Source of the DNA: Leidyana gryllorum EB-2025a
Taxonomy: Eukaryota; Apicomplexa
Reading direction: 5' to 3'
Assembly (NCBI GenBank): GCA_048772705.1
Contig: JBLWGC010000081.1
Span: 1 to 64,000 of the forward strand
Length of the DNA: 64,000 nucleotides
The notes below the pieces were generated by a model. It was given only the letters and a program-made list of their open reading frames with translations. It made no database searches and was not told where the DNA came from. Position 1 is the stretch's first letter, and the number at the start of each line of letters is the position of its first letter. This document shows positions 8,020-16,554 of this stretch, piece by piece. The translations under genes were made by a program, and so were the position numbers.

Positions 8020-8101
8020 GGCAACTTGCCCGAGTGGTTAAGGGGGTAGACTCGAAATCTACTGGGCCGGGCCCGCGCTGGTTCAAATCCAGCAGTTGTC
8101 G
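8020..8101 (+). tRNA. tRNA-Ser-CGA: tRNA-Ser (CGA)
   Basis: 82-nt consensus Ser, loop CTCGAAA, long variable arm. Confidence 0.94.
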
Positions 8102-8177
8102 TGCGATGTGATCGGGCATCAACTCCCTTCGGTCGTGACTCTGTTTTCATATACCGCGGGTGCAGCCGTTAGAGGCA

Positions 8178-8250
8178 TGGACGACCTGGGCATCGATCCC
8201 AGTATCTCTCGCATGTTAAGCGAGTGCTATGTCATTTGAGCTAGTGGCCC
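8178..8250 (-). tRNA. tRNA with Ala body and Val anticodon (AAC)
   Basis: 73 nt; loop TTAACAT. D-arm substitutions are present, and the same AAC variant occurs at 28913. Confidence 0.6.
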
Positions 8251-8338
8251 GCTTTGCAGACACCATAGCATTTAGTGGTTCTTGACATATTATGACCAGT
8301 GTCCCGACTCTACCAGCAATTTGCACCACCGACCAGTC

Positions 8339-8410
8339 GGCTGTTTGGTCTAGTGGTATGATCCTTCCTTAGGGTGGAAGGAGTCCTGGGTTCGATTCCC
8401 AGAACAGCCC
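8339..8410 (+). tRNA. tRNA-Pro-AGG: tRNA-Pro (AGG)
   Basis: 72 nt, loop TTAGGGT, strong stems. Confidence 0.94.
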
Positions 8411-8502
8411 TTTTGCTAGGCTCTGACGAGGGTCTAGCAGAGTTGATACCCGTGTCTCAAATAAGGCAAGGAGTCTTTCGAAATCCGCCTACTACGTCCA
8501 CT

Positions 8503-8536
8503 TGACAACTGCTGAATCGAACCAGCGGGGCCAGGC
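8503..8536 (-). pseudogene. tRNA-Ser 3' fragment
   Basis: Acceptor and T arm of Ser only, with a base missing in the T loop. Confidence 0.55.
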
Positions 8537-8581
8537 GATATCACCGACTGAGGGGTCGCAGACAGTGAGGCTGTGGATTGT

Positions 8582-8654
8582 GCGGTGGTGGCGCAATGGA
8601 TAGCGTGTTGCCCTCCGGAGGCAAAGGTTGTGGGTTTGAGTCCCGCCCACCGTT
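8582..8654 (+). tRNA. tRNA-Arg-CCG: tRNA-Arg (CCG)
   Basis: 73 nt, acceptor GCGGTGG/CCACCGT, loop CTCCGGA. The only Arg-CCG here. The T loop is TTTGAGT, so the B-box C is lost; expression is doubtful. Confidence 0.8.
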
Positions 8655-8845
8655 CTCGTGGTCTCGCTCTACAGCGGAATCGATAAGAGTGGCTGACATT
8701 CCGAGCCATGCAGACTTACGCGATCCAAATTCGAGTTTGGCATCTCCGACCACCCCGCGATCTGTGCCGCAGTGTTGAGCTTGAGAGCTCGAAGTGCCAC
8801 TGTTGAGGAACCGAGTCGGGGAAAGTTCAGTTGGGTTTGGCGGGT

Positions 8846-8892
8846 TGGCGGCTATTTCAAGTGGTAGAGAGGTGACTTTGCACGCCAAACGT
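8846..8892 (+). pseudogene. Ala-derived 5' fragment
   Basis: GGCGGCTATTTCAAGTGG with a TTTGCAC loop; the 3' half is absent. Confidence 0.45.
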
Positions 8893-8977
8893 GTAGCGGA
8901 TGATAGCCAGATCGGGGAGCTCTTCAATCAAAAAGACGCCTGTATCATTTCTATAAGTGTGTCCTCCTGTTGACGCT

Positions 8978-9049
8978 TAGCAGTGCGTCGTTTCGACCGA
9001 CGGACATTCCTGTCATGAGCCCAACACTCTCCAACTGAGCCACGCTGCT
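8978..9049 (-). pseudogene. tRNA-iMet pseudogene
   Basis: 72 nt, CAT present but the anticodon stem is broken and the T loop changed. Confidence 0.65.
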
Positions 9050-9138
9050 CAGTGTCCAACATGAAAGAGGGAGCCGAAACGCGTGCTGTGCCGACTGATT
9101 CCACAGTACTGGGGGCTGTACCGGGATGGTGGGTTGTC

Positions 9139-9210
9139 GGCTGTTTGGTCTAGTGGTATGATTCTCCCTTCGGGTGGAAGAAGTCCTGGGCTCGAATCCC
9201 AGAACAGCCC
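9139..9210 (+). tRNA. tRNA-Pro-CGG: tRNA-Pro (CGG)
   Basis: 72 nt, loop TTCGGGT; T arm GGGCTCGAATCCC. Confidence 0.88.
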
Positions 9211-9286
9211 GGTTTGTTGTATCTTGACCCAACCTGGCTGGCAGCATGCTTGTGGGTTCGGGTAATTCTTCGGAAAAAGTCGGAGG

Positions 9287-9359
9287 GGAAGTGTAGCGCG
9301 GTCGGTGGCTGGTAGGTCTCATAATCCTGAAGTCGAGAGTTCGATCCTCTCCATTCCCA
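9287..9359 (+). tRNA. tRNA-Met-CAT: tRNA-Met elongator (CAT), degenerate
   Basis: 73 nt, loop CTCATAA, B box good; acceptor 5' strand GGAAGTG mispairs and the D arm is disturbed. Confidence 0.65.
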
Positions 9360-9403
9360 GGGTCGGAATCGGAACCGCCGACAAACTCATCATGCTATCG
9401 TTT

Positions 9404-9453
9404 TGCATCTGTCGGGAATCGGACACGGGTTATCTCGATGGTAGCGAGAGAAG
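9404..9453 (-). pseudogene. tRNA-Gly 3' fragment
   Basis: Acceptor 3' side, damaged T arm and part of the anticodon arm of Gly-GCC. Confidence 0.55.
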
Positions 9454-9524
9454 ATACAGAACAGGACCCTGTTCAATCTTGTACGCGGTGACAGCCATTT
9501 CTTATAAGCCTATCGATGCATCAA

Positions 9525-9596
9525 AGCCTTCTGCCGGTATCGAACCGGAGTCCTTTCGCTTACTAAGCGAATGCTCTGCCCCTAAGCTAAGAAGGC
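9525..9596 (-). tRNA. tRNA-Thr-AGT: tRNA-Thr (AGT)
   Basis: 72 nt, loop TTAGTAA, minor T-arm changes. Confidence 0.88.
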
Positions 9597-9723
9597 AATG
9601 TTAGCTGGAGATCACGCATCAGTCCCTATTGACTGAAGTTACTGGAGCACATTGCACCGGTTCAATGACTTCCACTGCTCCACCCAACGGTAAATAGGGT
9701 GTAACTAAGCTTAGAGCTTCCTT

Positions 9724-9796
9724 GCCGCCCTAGCTCAGTTGGTAGAGCGCAAGACTTTTAATCTTGCAGTCGCGGGTTCGAGCCCCGCGGGCGGTG
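9724..9796 (+). tRNA. tRNA-Lys-TTT: tRNA-Lys (TTT)
   Basis: 73-nt consensus body, loop CTTTTAA. Confidence 0.94.
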
Positions 9797-9851
9797 CGAG
9801 GCAAGCTTGTTAGCCGTATGAGGAGCCACTGCCGCGCATGTCGAGTTGAAA

Positions 9852-9909
9852 TGCTAGTGGTATGATGTTCCTTCGCGGAGAAGTGCTCGATTCAACTCCC
9901 AAAAAGTCC
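9852..9909 (+). pseudogene. tRNA-Pro remnant
   Basis: CTAGTGGTATGAT D arm and a damaged 3' half; similar remnants at 35359 and 41483. Confidence 0.45.
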
Positions 9910-9977
9910 GTTTTGGAGTAGGTTGCAGACAGCTCAACCGCTCGAGTCTCTTTGGCTGCTGCAGCTCTTCCGCAATT

Positions 9978-10048
9978 GCACTTGTGGTCTAAGGGTAAGA
10001 TGCGACCCTTCCAAGGTCGTGACCCGGGTTAGAGTCCCGGGAGGTGCA
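9978..10048 (+). tRNA. tRNA-Gly-TCC: tRNA-Gly (TCC)
   Basis: 71 nt, loop CTTCCAA; T loop TTAGAGT has lost the conserved B-box C. Confidence 0.75.
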
Positions 10049-10112
10049 GCAGTATGTAGGTCGAACGACCTGTCTATCAGTCAAGTGAGGGGACTGAGTC
10101 CAATACAATACT

Positions 10113-10194
10113 TGACAAGCGCGGGATTCCAACCAACGCCTTTTCGGACTGCGGCATGCACACAGTGCCTTTCAGACCACTCGCCCATGTTGCC
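10113..10194 (-). pseudogene. tRNA-Leu pseudogene
   Basis: 82 nt with two extra bases; loop TGCATGC lacks U33 and T stem is broken. Confidence 0.6.
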
Positions 10195-10337
10195 AGCTCG
10201 GTGAATTGCCGCCAACCAAGCGTTTCCTCTCTGTGGAAGCAGATCCGGGTGCTCCGAGGTGCCAGACTCGAGTTCCGGTGAGATTGACGACCTGGGTACC
10301 GACCATCCAGCGGCTGGCCGAGTGCCGATACAACGGC

Positions 10338-10417
10338 TGACTAGGGTGGGATTCAAACCCACGGCCTTCCGAACTGCGGCCTGAACACAGCGCCCTAGAC
10401 CACTCGGCTATCTTGCC
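10338..10417 (-). tRNA. tRNA-Leu-CAG: tRNA-Leu (CAG)
   Basis: 80 nt, loop TTCAGGC; T loop TTTGAAT alters the B-box C. Confidence 0.75.
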
Positions 10418-10507
10418 GCACCGTTGTTGGCTCGTCGCTCCACGCTTTCTTGTCCTTGAGCCAAAATAGCAAGACTTCTGGGGTTGGAGGCCGGCGTGTT
10501 CAGGGCG

Positions 10508-10579
10508 TCCGAGATAGTATAGTGGTTAGTATTTCCGCCTGTCACGCGGAAGACCCGGGTTCGATTCCCGGTCTCGGAG
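10508..10579 (+). tRNA. tRNA-Asp-GTC: tRNA-Asp (GTC)
   Basis: 72-nt consensus Asp copy. Confidence 0.95.
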
Positions 10580-10631
10580 ATGGATCGTCTTCCGCTTTAG
10601 ATTTCGTGATGCTCACCTGAACGATGCGTGT

Positions 10632-10704
10632 TACAGCCACCGATGATCGAACTCGGGACCTTCTGCGTGGTAAGCAGACGTCGTAACCACTAGACCGTGG
10701 CTGC
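10632..10704 (-). tRNA. tRNA with Val body and Gly anticodon (ACC)
   Basis: 73 nt; Val acceptor and arms intact, loop TTACCAC instead of TTAACAC. Identical change at 35931. Confidence 0.75.
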
Positions 10705-10768
10705 GTGAATGCTCCCCGCAGCCCAAGAGAAGTGGCGAAGTTTCAGGGAGTAGTGAGGACCCGTTCCA

Positions 10769-10840
10769 AGGTCGCGCCGGGAATCGAACCCAGGTCGGGA
10801 GATTCAGAGTCTCCAGTGCTAACCACTACACCACGCAACC
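10769..10840 (-). tRNA. tRNA-Gln-CTG: tRNA-Gln (CTG)
   Basis: 72 nt, acceptor GGTTGCG/CGCGACC, loop CTCTGAA. The only Gln-CTG in the window. Confidence 0.93.
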
Positions 10841-11022
10841 GGTTCAGCCCACCCAAAAGAGTCGGTAGAATCATCCGGACTAGCGCTTCCTCAACTGGAT
10901 ACACGCAACACGGGTCTCTCTACTGACCTCTGGAAATATTTTAGGTGGTAGAGCGTTGGATTTGAGTCGGACAGAATGCTCACTTCAATCATTGAAGCAA
11001 TTGCGCTCTTCGCGAATGCTAC

Positions 11023-11104
11023 CGTGAAGGGTGAGTTTCGAACTCACGCGGGTGACACCCAACGGCTTAGCAGGCCGCCGCCTTAACCACTCGGCCACCT
11101 TGCC
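11023..11104 (-). tRNA. tRNA-Ser-GCT: tRNA-Ser (GCT)
   Basis: 82-nt class II gene, loop CTGCTAA; acceptor 3' strand has mismatches. Confidence 0.78.
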
Positions 11105-11305
11105 AAGAGTGTTACTGATCACACCTTTCGTCGGGAACCCCGTGCAAACTGTTAGTGATGTGGGTATAGCCCCTTCTAAATGTCAGTATTTGGCTCTGGA
11201 ATGACTGTTTGGGAGGGTGGAGGAAGGCCAATCGTGGTGCTTTTGCGGAGCGCATCAGTCGGCTAGTTGGTCCAGTGAGTGTTTACCTCAACTCTGCCTA
11301 TTTTC

Positions 11306-11371
11306 GGTCACTTAAAGGGTGAGCCTGATAAGTTCCAAGTTCGCGCTCAAGCGCCGGCCCAACTGGGCGGG
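11306..11371 (+). pseudogene. Ile-derived relic lacking a D arm
   Basis: GGTCACTT joined to GAGCCTGATAAG and a T-arm-like end; same type at 17653 (minus) and 29905. Confidence 0.5.
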
Positions 11372-11440
11372 TGTGTTGTTGATGGAGCATCCCCCTGCAC
11401 CCTTTTGACAGGAGGAGATGCATCGAGAGAAGTTTCACGA

Positions 11441-11513
11441 GGGAGTGTAGGGCAGTCGGTAGCGCCTAGGTCTCATAATCCTGAAGTCGAGAGTTCAATC
11501 CTCCCCACTCCCA
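11441..11513 (+). tRNA. tRNA-Met-CAT: tRNA-Met elongator (CAT)
   Basis: 73 nt, acceptor GGGAGTG/CACTCCC, loop CTCATAA. Confidence 0.88.
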
Positions 11514-11659
11514 CGGTTGGCATCGGAAGCGCCGACTAACTCGTATGGGGCGCCACCTGAGAAGAGTGGACTCCAGCTGTCCGCTAGTGTCTGAGATGTT
11601 TGAGTCCGGCTGAGGGGGAATCCAGCATCCGGCTCGGTGCCATCTGTCGTGGCAGAAGT

Positions 11660-11733
11660 GGTCGCGTAGCTCGGTCGGTTAGAGCGTGAGCCTAATAAGC
11701 TCAACGTCCCCGGTTCGAGCCCGGGCGTGACCA
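11660..11733 (+). tRNA. tRNA-Ile-AAT: tRNA-Ile (AAT)
   Basis: 74 nt, acceptor GGTCGCG/CGTGACC, loop CTAATAA. Confidence 0.92.
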
Positions 11734-11833
11734 AGTGAGTGGATCTTCGATAAAGAGTCGCCCTGCACTCGACCAACCCCCAACATTCTGCGACCAATAC
11801 GAAAGGTACGTGTTATAAAGTCCTCACTTCCCT

Positions 11834-11901
11834 GCCGCGCCAGCTCCGTCGGTAGAGCGCAAAACTTTCAATGGAGAGACCGCGGGTTCGGGCAGCGCCA
11901 G
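11834..11901 (+). pseudogene. Lys-derived relic, 'TTTCAATGGAGAG' type
   Basis: Lys 5' half with GCCGCGCCAGCTCCGTCGG, then TTTCAATGGAGAGACC; followed by a Ser gene. Confidence 0.65.
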
Positions 11902-11968
11902 CAGTCCGAGTCAAGCTTGCTGAACCGTATGTGAAGCCACTGGCCGCTAAATGCCGAGTTCGACAGGT

Positions 11969-12022
11969 GGCAACTTGCCCGAGTGTTCAAGGGGGTAGAC
12001 TAGAAATCTACTGGGCCTGGCC
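11969..12022 (+). pseudogene. tRNA-Ser (AGA) 5' part
   Basis: Breaks off in the variable arm and continues as the spacer usually found before a minus-strand Pro gene: a recombination scar. Confidence 0.75.
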
Positions 12023-12084
12023 AACGAGGTGGCTGTGTTGGTTCTGGGGGCAACTTGTCGCGTCGGATCCACTGACGACCAATA

Positions 12085-12156
12085 GGGCTGTTCTGGGAAT
12101 CGAACCCAGGACTTCTTCCACCCGAAGGAAGAATCATACCACTAGACCAAACAGCC
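12085..12156 (-). tRNA. tRNA-Pro-CGG: tRNA-Pro (CGG)
   Basis: 72-nt consensus copy. Confidence 0.94.
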
Positions 12157-12233
12157 GCCTAGCCGGTGGTTCAACCAGCTGGGCAAAGTCGAGAGACTCG
12201 TCTCACTACGTGAAGTATCACTCAATGCCATGA

Positions 12234-12305
12234 GGTAGGCTAACCCAGATGATGAAACGGTGGCTTACGATACGAAAGGTACTGGGATCGATTCCCAGCC
12301 CATCC
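12234..12305 (+). pseudogene. Ala-derived relic, 'GATGATGAAA' type
   Basis: Loop TTACGAT; T arm ACTGGGATCGATTCCCAG is still Ala-like. Confidence 0.55.
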
Positions 12306-12382
12306 GAGTTACATCGATGGAATGTTCGCTGGAGTAGTCTACTTGGCCTATCAAGGCTGTCTGCCGAAACCACATCGCTACT

Positions 12383-12462
12383 TCCGGTGGGACGGAATCG
12401 AACCGCCGACTATCTGATGCCAGCACTACAGTCAGATGCTCTACCAACTGAGCTACCCCCGG
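12383..12462 (-). tRNA. tRNA-Tyr-GTA: tRNA-Tyr (GTA), 7-nt intron
   Basis: 80 nt with intron TGCTGGC at 12419-12425 after position 37; acceptor CCGGGGG/CCACCGG with one mismatch. Confidence 0.9.
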
Positions 12463-12537
12463 CCGTCCAACTGCTCCGGGGTTCGAAAGGCTCAACCCCA
12501 GATCCTCGCCCTGTCGCACTACAGCCGTAGCGTACTT

Positions 12538-12610
12538 TGGACGACCTGGGCCTCGATCCCAGTACCTCTCGCATGCTAAGCGAGCGCTCTACCATTTGAG
12601 CTAGTCGCCC
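12538..12610 (-). tRNA. tRNA-Ala-AGC: tRNA-Ala (AGC)
   Basis: 73 nt; part of an Ala-Pro block also at 1786-2018. Confidence 0.93.
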
Positions 12611-12698
12611 GTTGCGCAGACCCCATCGCATGTGTTGGTTCTCAAATATTATGACCAGTCTCCCGACTGTACTCAGCGGTTTGCACCACCGACCAGGC

Positions 12699-12770
12699 GG
12701 CTGTTTGGTCTAGTGGTATGATTCTTCCTTCGGGTGGAAGAAGTCCTGGGTTCGATTCCCAGAACAGCCT
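12699..12770 (+). tRNA. tRNA-Pro-CGG: tRNA-Pro (CGG)
   Basis: 72 nt, loop TTCGGGT, discriminator T instead of C. Confidence 0.92.
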
Positions 12771-12869
12771 TATTGGTTGTCGGTTGACCCGACGCTCCAC
12801 CTGATCTCAAGATGGTACGGCTGGTCATACCATGTAAAAAAGAACTGGATGTACTGGGGTTTGCTCAAT

Positions 12870-12942
12870 GGGCGACTAGCTCAAATGGTAGAGCGCTCGC
12901 TTAGCATGCGAGAGGTACTGGGATCGATGCCCAGGTCGTCCA
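12870..12942 (+). tRNA. tRNA-Ala-AGC: tRNA-Ala (AGC)
   Basis: 73 nt, GGGCGAC acceptor with G3-T70, loop TTAGCAT. Confidence 0.94.
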
Positions 12943-13039
12943 AAGTACGGTACGGCTGTACGTGGCGGGGGCCAAACCCAACCTTACATCTTTGAAGGGT
13001 CGCAGACCACACAGTCAGTGTCTAGGGTGCCTCTAAAAC

Positions 13040-13111
13040 CGATCCTGGCAGATTTCGAACCGGCGGGTGTGTGGTTAACAGCCACACGTCTGCCGACCGG
13101 GCTACAAGACC
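13040..13111 (-). tRNA. tRNA-Asn-GTT: tRNA-Asn (GTT), degenerate
   Basis: 72 nt; one D-stem base deleted, T stem altered, GTT kept. Inverted relative of 15790. Confidence 0.65.
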
Positions 13112-13269
13112 CAGCGACAATGTTTCAGAGGTCAGTATAGAGACCCTCCGCTTTCTGCCGCAGGATTCTGCAGTCCCTTTGTTGTAGATTCACCAGAGCA
13201 CGTCTTGTCAAGAGGGTACGGCTCTCGGCTAAAGCTGCAGCTGAGGGAGGTGTACAGCTGAGGGAGTTG

Positions 13270-13342
13270 TACACTGTAGTCTAAGTGGCTAGGATATGAG
13301 GCTCTCACCCGCACGGTCCGGGTTCAAGTCCCGGCAGTGGAA
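13270..13342 (+). tRNA. tRNA-Glu-CTC: tRNA-Glu (CTC)
   Basis: 73 nt; acceptor C2 is A, giving a mismatch. Confidence 0.8.
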
Positions 13343-13402
13343 ATCCAGCGGAGTGTGCTTGTAGGCAACGGTTCCATTCCTACTCCCAGAGACATTGATT
13401 TG

Positions 13403-13475
13403 CACCGCCCGCGGGGCTCGAACCCGCGACTGCAAGATTAAAAGTCTTGCGCTCTACCGACTGAGCTAGGGCGGC
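13403..13475 (-). tRNA. tRNA-Lys-TTT: tRNA-Lys (TTT)
   Basis: 73-nt consensus body, loop CTTTTAA. Confidence 0.94.
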
Positions 13476-13603
13476 AAGGAAGCTCTAAACTTAGTTACAC
13501 CCTATTTGCCGTTGGGTGGAGCAGTGGAAGGATTGACTGGTGGAACAATGTGCTCCAGTAACTTCCGTTAATAGTGACTGATGCGTGATTACCAGCTGAT
13601 ATT

Positions 13604-13675
13604 GCCTTCTTAGCTTAGGGGCAGAGAATTCGCTTAGTAAGCGAAAGGTCGCCGGTTCGATTCCGGCAGAAGGCT
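13604..13675 (+). tRNA. tRNA-Thr-AGT: tRNA-Thr (AGT)
   Basis: 72 nt, one D-arm-side change. Confidence 0.92.
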
Positions 13676-13723
13676 TTGCTCACGAGAAAATCTATTCTAT
13701 AACTGTTCCCTTCTGCCCACACT

Positions 13724-13795
13724 TAGCAGTGCGTCGTTTCGATCGACGGACCTTTGCGTTATGAACCTAACACTCTTCCACTGAGCTACACTGCT
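13724..13795 (-). tRNA. tRNA-iMet-CAT: tRNA-iMet (CAT), degenerate
   Basis: 72 nt, CAT kept, but the anticodon stem has mismatches. Inverted relative of 37686. Confidence 0.65.
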
Positions 13796-13936
13796 CAGTC
13801 TGCAACATGGAAGAGGTAGCCGAAATGTGATCCTCGAGATGTTAGTTGCCCTGACTGCCCTACCGAAGCGGGCTAACGAGGTGGCTGTGTTGGTTCTGAG
13901 GGCAACATGTCCGGTCAAGTCAAACGACGACCAATA

Positions 13937-14013
13937 GGGCTGTTCTGGGTTCTGGAATCGAACCCAGGACTCCTTCCACTTTGAGGAAGGATTATACCAG
14001 CAGAGCAACAGCC
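13937..14013 (-). pseudogene. tRNA-Pro pseudogene (AAA)
   Basis: 77 nt with an insertion in the acceptor 3' side; loop TCAAAGT; D arm damaged. Confidence 0.7.
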
Positions 14014-14039
14014 GAATACTTGGGTGCATGCAACCGGAT

Positions 14040-14044
14040 ATACA
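14040..14044 (+). repeat. Target-site duplication ATACA (left)
   Basis: ATACA directly before the LTR matches ATACA at 14647-14651. Confidence 0.9.
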
Positions 14045-14646
14045 TGTTGTAACCCCAAGTCGCTACTCAAGGGGAACGAGGCCCAGTTCTCATCTCTGCA
14101 TACTTTCGACCACAAGTCAGACTTAGAACCAAGTTAGTATTTTTGCCGACAAGTCTACCACGAACATGTCGCACACGACGGCGCAAAACAAGAACTACGA
14201 CTTGTTGTACCAAGTGCAAAAGTTATCTTAGGCCGCCTCTTGCCTAGTCCAACTCTGACTTAGCCAACTTTGCTTGCGTGTGTCTCTCACTCTGGTGTCT
14301 CTCTCACTCCACCCACGTGCCAGTCGCTCGCACTCTTGCGGAGCCTCGCGCTGGACACAGACGGTAGTTCTCCCCGACACCACACTCTGATCATTCATGC
14401 GAGTGTCTGCACAGTTACACTGTCACAGAGAGTTCAGACCACTAGGGTGCATTAGCCTTTACGCGTTAGTAGTAGTTGCTTTACGTTCGTTAATAATGCC
14501 TTTTCACCATCTTATACATGCCCCTATATAAGTGCCAAATATGTAGGGAAGTATCCAGATGGATGTTAATTCGATTGGAAATTTCACCAAGTCGAATTTG
14601 GCCACCCGATAGGAAGTTGACCATCCGGCAAACACGAACTACAACA
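14045..14646 (+). mobile_element. Solo LTR, 602 bp
   Basis: Starts TGTTGTA and ends TACAACA, a perfect 7-bp terminal inverted repeat with TG..CA ends, flanked by 5-bp ATACA duplications. A CTATATAA TATA-like box lies near 14523. No gag, pol, primer-binding site or second LTR is nearby, so this is a solo LTR left by LTR-LTR recombination. The paralogous spacer at 6175-6230 is the uninterrupted site. Superfamily cannot be set from the LTR alone. Confidence 0.92.
14519..14533 (+). promoter_or_regulatory. TATA-like box in LTR
   Basis: CATGCCCCTATATAAG lies about 120 bp from the LTR 3' end, a plausible retroelement promoter. It is conserved in the inverted copy near 100-112. Confidence 0.5.
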
Positions 14647-14651
14647 ATACA
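14647..14651 (+). repeat. Target-site duplication ATACA (right)
   Basis: Second copy of the 5-bp duplication flanking the solo LTR. Confidence 0.9.
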
Positions 14652-14708
14652 AATGGAGATTCGAATCTACTGTGGCCTTTTCCAGCTTTTTTTTGGGATG
14701 ATCGCCGT

Positions 14709-14792
14709 TGCACAGAATGGGATTGGAACCCATGCAGACTTGCGCCTACCAGAACTTGAGTCTGGCCCATTAGACCACTCGGGCATCTGTGC
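14709..14792 (-). tRNA. tRNA-Leu-CAA: tRNA-Leu (CAA)
   Basis: 84 nt, loop CTCAAGT; T loop TTCCAAT alters the B box. The LTR sits in its 3' flank. Confidence 0.82.
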
Positions 14793-14888
14793 ATTACTTT
14801 CCTTCTGAGTTCCAAAGTGTTAATCGCTTCCGTTGCGACCGCCGATGTCGTTCTGGCTGCGGTGTGCCGCCCCGAAGTACTCTCACGG

Positions 14889-14967
14889 CCCGGGGTGCTT
14901 AGATGGTAACGTATCTGACTGTAGTGGTGGCATCAGATATTCCACGAGTAAATTCCGTCCCACCCGA
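14889..14967 (+). pseudogene. tRNA-Tyr (GTA) pseudogene
   Basis: 79 nt, keeps CTGTAG and an intron-like TGGTGGC, but D and T arms are broken. Same type at 37153 and 63857. Confidence 0.7.
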
Positions 14968-15068
14968 AGTTGAGGAGTGCACTTCTTGCAACGCAGTTCG
15001 TCTGACGCTCCTGTTCCATCCCATCCTGATAGATGCTTCGCTACCTCTACAGCCTCGCTCAAAGACTT

Positions 15069-15140
15069 GTCCGAGTCGTCTAGTGGTTAGGACAGCACGT
15101 TGTGGCCGTGCAAACCCAGGCTCGATTCCTGGCTCGGACA
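15069..15140 (+). tRNA. tRNA-His-GTG: tRNA-His (GTG)
   Basis: 72 nt, acceptor GTCCGAG/CTCGGAC, loop TTGTGGC. Confidence 0.93.
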
Positions 15141-15233
15141 ACCAATCTAAAGTGCATTGCAATTCCCCTCCAAACCTCTCAGATCCTTATAGAGACTGAG
15201 AGCCCAGTCAGAAAAGCTTAAGTGCGTGAGCAA

Positions 15234-15305
15234 CGCCTTCTGCCGAAATCGAACCGGCGACCCATCGCTTACTAAGCGAATGCTCTGCCCCTAAGCTAAG
15301 AAGGC
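15234..15305 (-). tRNA. tRNA-Thr-AGT: tRNA-Thr (AGT)
   Basis: 72 nt, loop TTAGTAA; discriminator and anticodon-stem changes. Confidence 0.8.
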
Positions 15306-15433
15306 AATATCAGCTGGTAATCACGCATCAGTCACTATTAACGGAAGTTACTGGAGCACATTGTTCCACCACTCAATCCTTCCACTGCTCCACCCAACGG
15401 CAAATAGGGTGTAACTAAGTTTAGAGCTTCCTT

Positions 15434-15506
15434 GCCGCCCTAGCTCAGTCGGTAGAGCGCAAGACTTTTAATCTTGCAGTCGCGGGTTCGAGCCCCGCCG
15501 GCGGTG
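15434..15506 (+). tRNA. tRNA-Lys-TTT: tRNA-Lys (TTT)
   Basis: 73 nt, loop CTTTTAA, one acceptor change. Start of the block 15434-16052 that repeats 1251-1858. Confidence 0.92.
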
Positions 15507-15558
15507 CAAATCAATGTCTAGGAATGGAACCGTTGCCTACAAGCACACTCAGCTGGAT

Positions 15559-15631
15559 TTCCACTGCCGGGACTTGAACCCGGATCGTGCGGGTGAGAGC
15601 CGCATATCTTAGCCACTTAGACTACAGTGGA
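15559..15631 (-). tRNA. tRNA-Glu-CTC: tRNA-Glu (CTC)
   Basis: 73 nt, consensus. Confidence 0.93.
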
Positions 15632-15789
15632 CAACTTCCTCAGCTGTACACCTCCCTCAGCTGCAGCTTTAGCCGAGAGCCGTACCCTCTTGACAAGACG
15701 TGCTCTGGTGAATCTACAACAAAGGGGTTGCAGAATCCTGCGGCAGAAAGCGGAGGGTCTCTATACTGACCTCTGAGAGATTGTCGCTG

Positions 15790-15861
15790 GGTCTTGTAGC
15801 TCGGTCGGCAGACGTGTGGCTGTTAACCACAAACCCGCCGGTTCGAAACCTGCCAGGACCG
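15790..15861 (+). tRNA. tRNA-Asn-GTT: tRNA-Asn (GTT)
   Basis: 72 nt; one D-stem base missing, loop CTGTTAA, followed by GTTTT. Confidence 0.78.
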
Positions 15862-15979
15862 GTTTTAGAGGCACCCTAGACACTGACTGCGCTGCTCTCC
15901 CAATGGCACTTGTGGTCTGCGACCCTTCAAAGATGTAAGGTTGGGTTTGGCTCCCGCCACGTACAGCCGTAGCGTACTT

Positions 15980-16052
15980 TGGACGACCTGGGCCTCGATC
16001 CCAGTACCTCTCGCATGCTAAGCGAGCGCTCTACCATTTGAGCTAGTCGCCC
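15980..16052 (-). tRNA. tRNA-Ala-AGC: tRNA-Ala (AGC)
   Basis: 73 nt, consensus. Confidence 0.93.
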
Positions 16053-16135
16053 ATTGAGCAAACCCCAGTACATCCAGTTCTTTTTTACATGGTATGACCA
16101 GTCTCTCCACTTTGCACAAACGAAGCCACGCAGGA

Positions 16136-16208
16136 AACGGCTGGAGGGACCCGAATCCTCAACCTTCGCTTTAGGAGGTCAACGCGCTATGCATTGCGGC
16201 ACAACCGC
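16136..16208 (-). pseudogene. tRNA-Arg (CCT), degenerate
   Basis: 73 nt, CCT kept; T loop and anticodon stem broken. The good copy is at 40524. Confidence 0.65.
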
Positions 16209-16288
16209 ATTCGCAACCCATCCACCGAGCTGCCCAAGCTGTCTCCTCTTACACCCAACTAGTATCGAGAGGACCGAAGCTTGTCTAT

Positions 16289-16361
16289 GGTGCGGTGGCC
16301 TAATGGATAGGGCATCGGTCTTGGGAACCGGGAGTTGTGGGTTCGAGTCCCATCCGCATCA
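16289..16361 (+). tRNA. tRNA with Arg body and Pro anticodon (TGG)
   Basis: 73 nt; acceptor GGTGCGG/CCGCATC and all arms match Arg-TCG, but loop CTTGGGA gives TGG. The anticodon stem is fully paired. Confidence 0.82.
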
Positions 16362-16481
16362 TAGCCTCTCACGCGAAAGACGTTCCGCAAGCTTGCTAGC
16401 TGTATGGGGAGCCACTGCCGCGCATGTCGAGTTGGAGTGCTCGTGATATGATTTTCCTTCCCTTGGAGAGTGCCTCTGAAA

Positions 16482-16554
16482 CGGTCCTGGCAGGTTTCGA
16501 ACCTGCGACTTTGTGGTTAACAGCCACACGCTCTGCCGACTGAGCTACAAGACC
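16482..16554 (-). tRNA. tRNA-Asn-GTT: tRNA-Asn (GTT)
   Basis: 73-nt consensus Asn, acceptor GGTCTTG/CAGGACC. Confidence 0.94.

Larger units (their letters stand above)
7120..8101 (+). repeat. Inverted repeat arm B1
   Basis: Asp, Pro relic, Asn relic, Thr, Glu, Lys relic and Ser recur in reverse complement at 50411-51376 with the same spacers. Confidence 0.8.
15434..16052 (+). repeat. Lys-Glu-Asn-Ala block, copy of 1251-1858
   Basis: Direct copy of 1251-1858 with spacers; an inverted version occupies 12870-13475. Confidence 0.8.

Noticed and set aside
11306-11371. D-armless tRNA of the mitochondrial kind
   Set aside because: It aligns to the nuclear Ile gene with a simple deletion, and related copies are decayed.
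14045-14646. Full retrotransposon
   Set aside because: Only one LTR length lies between the target duplications and no coding or primer-binding sequence is present.
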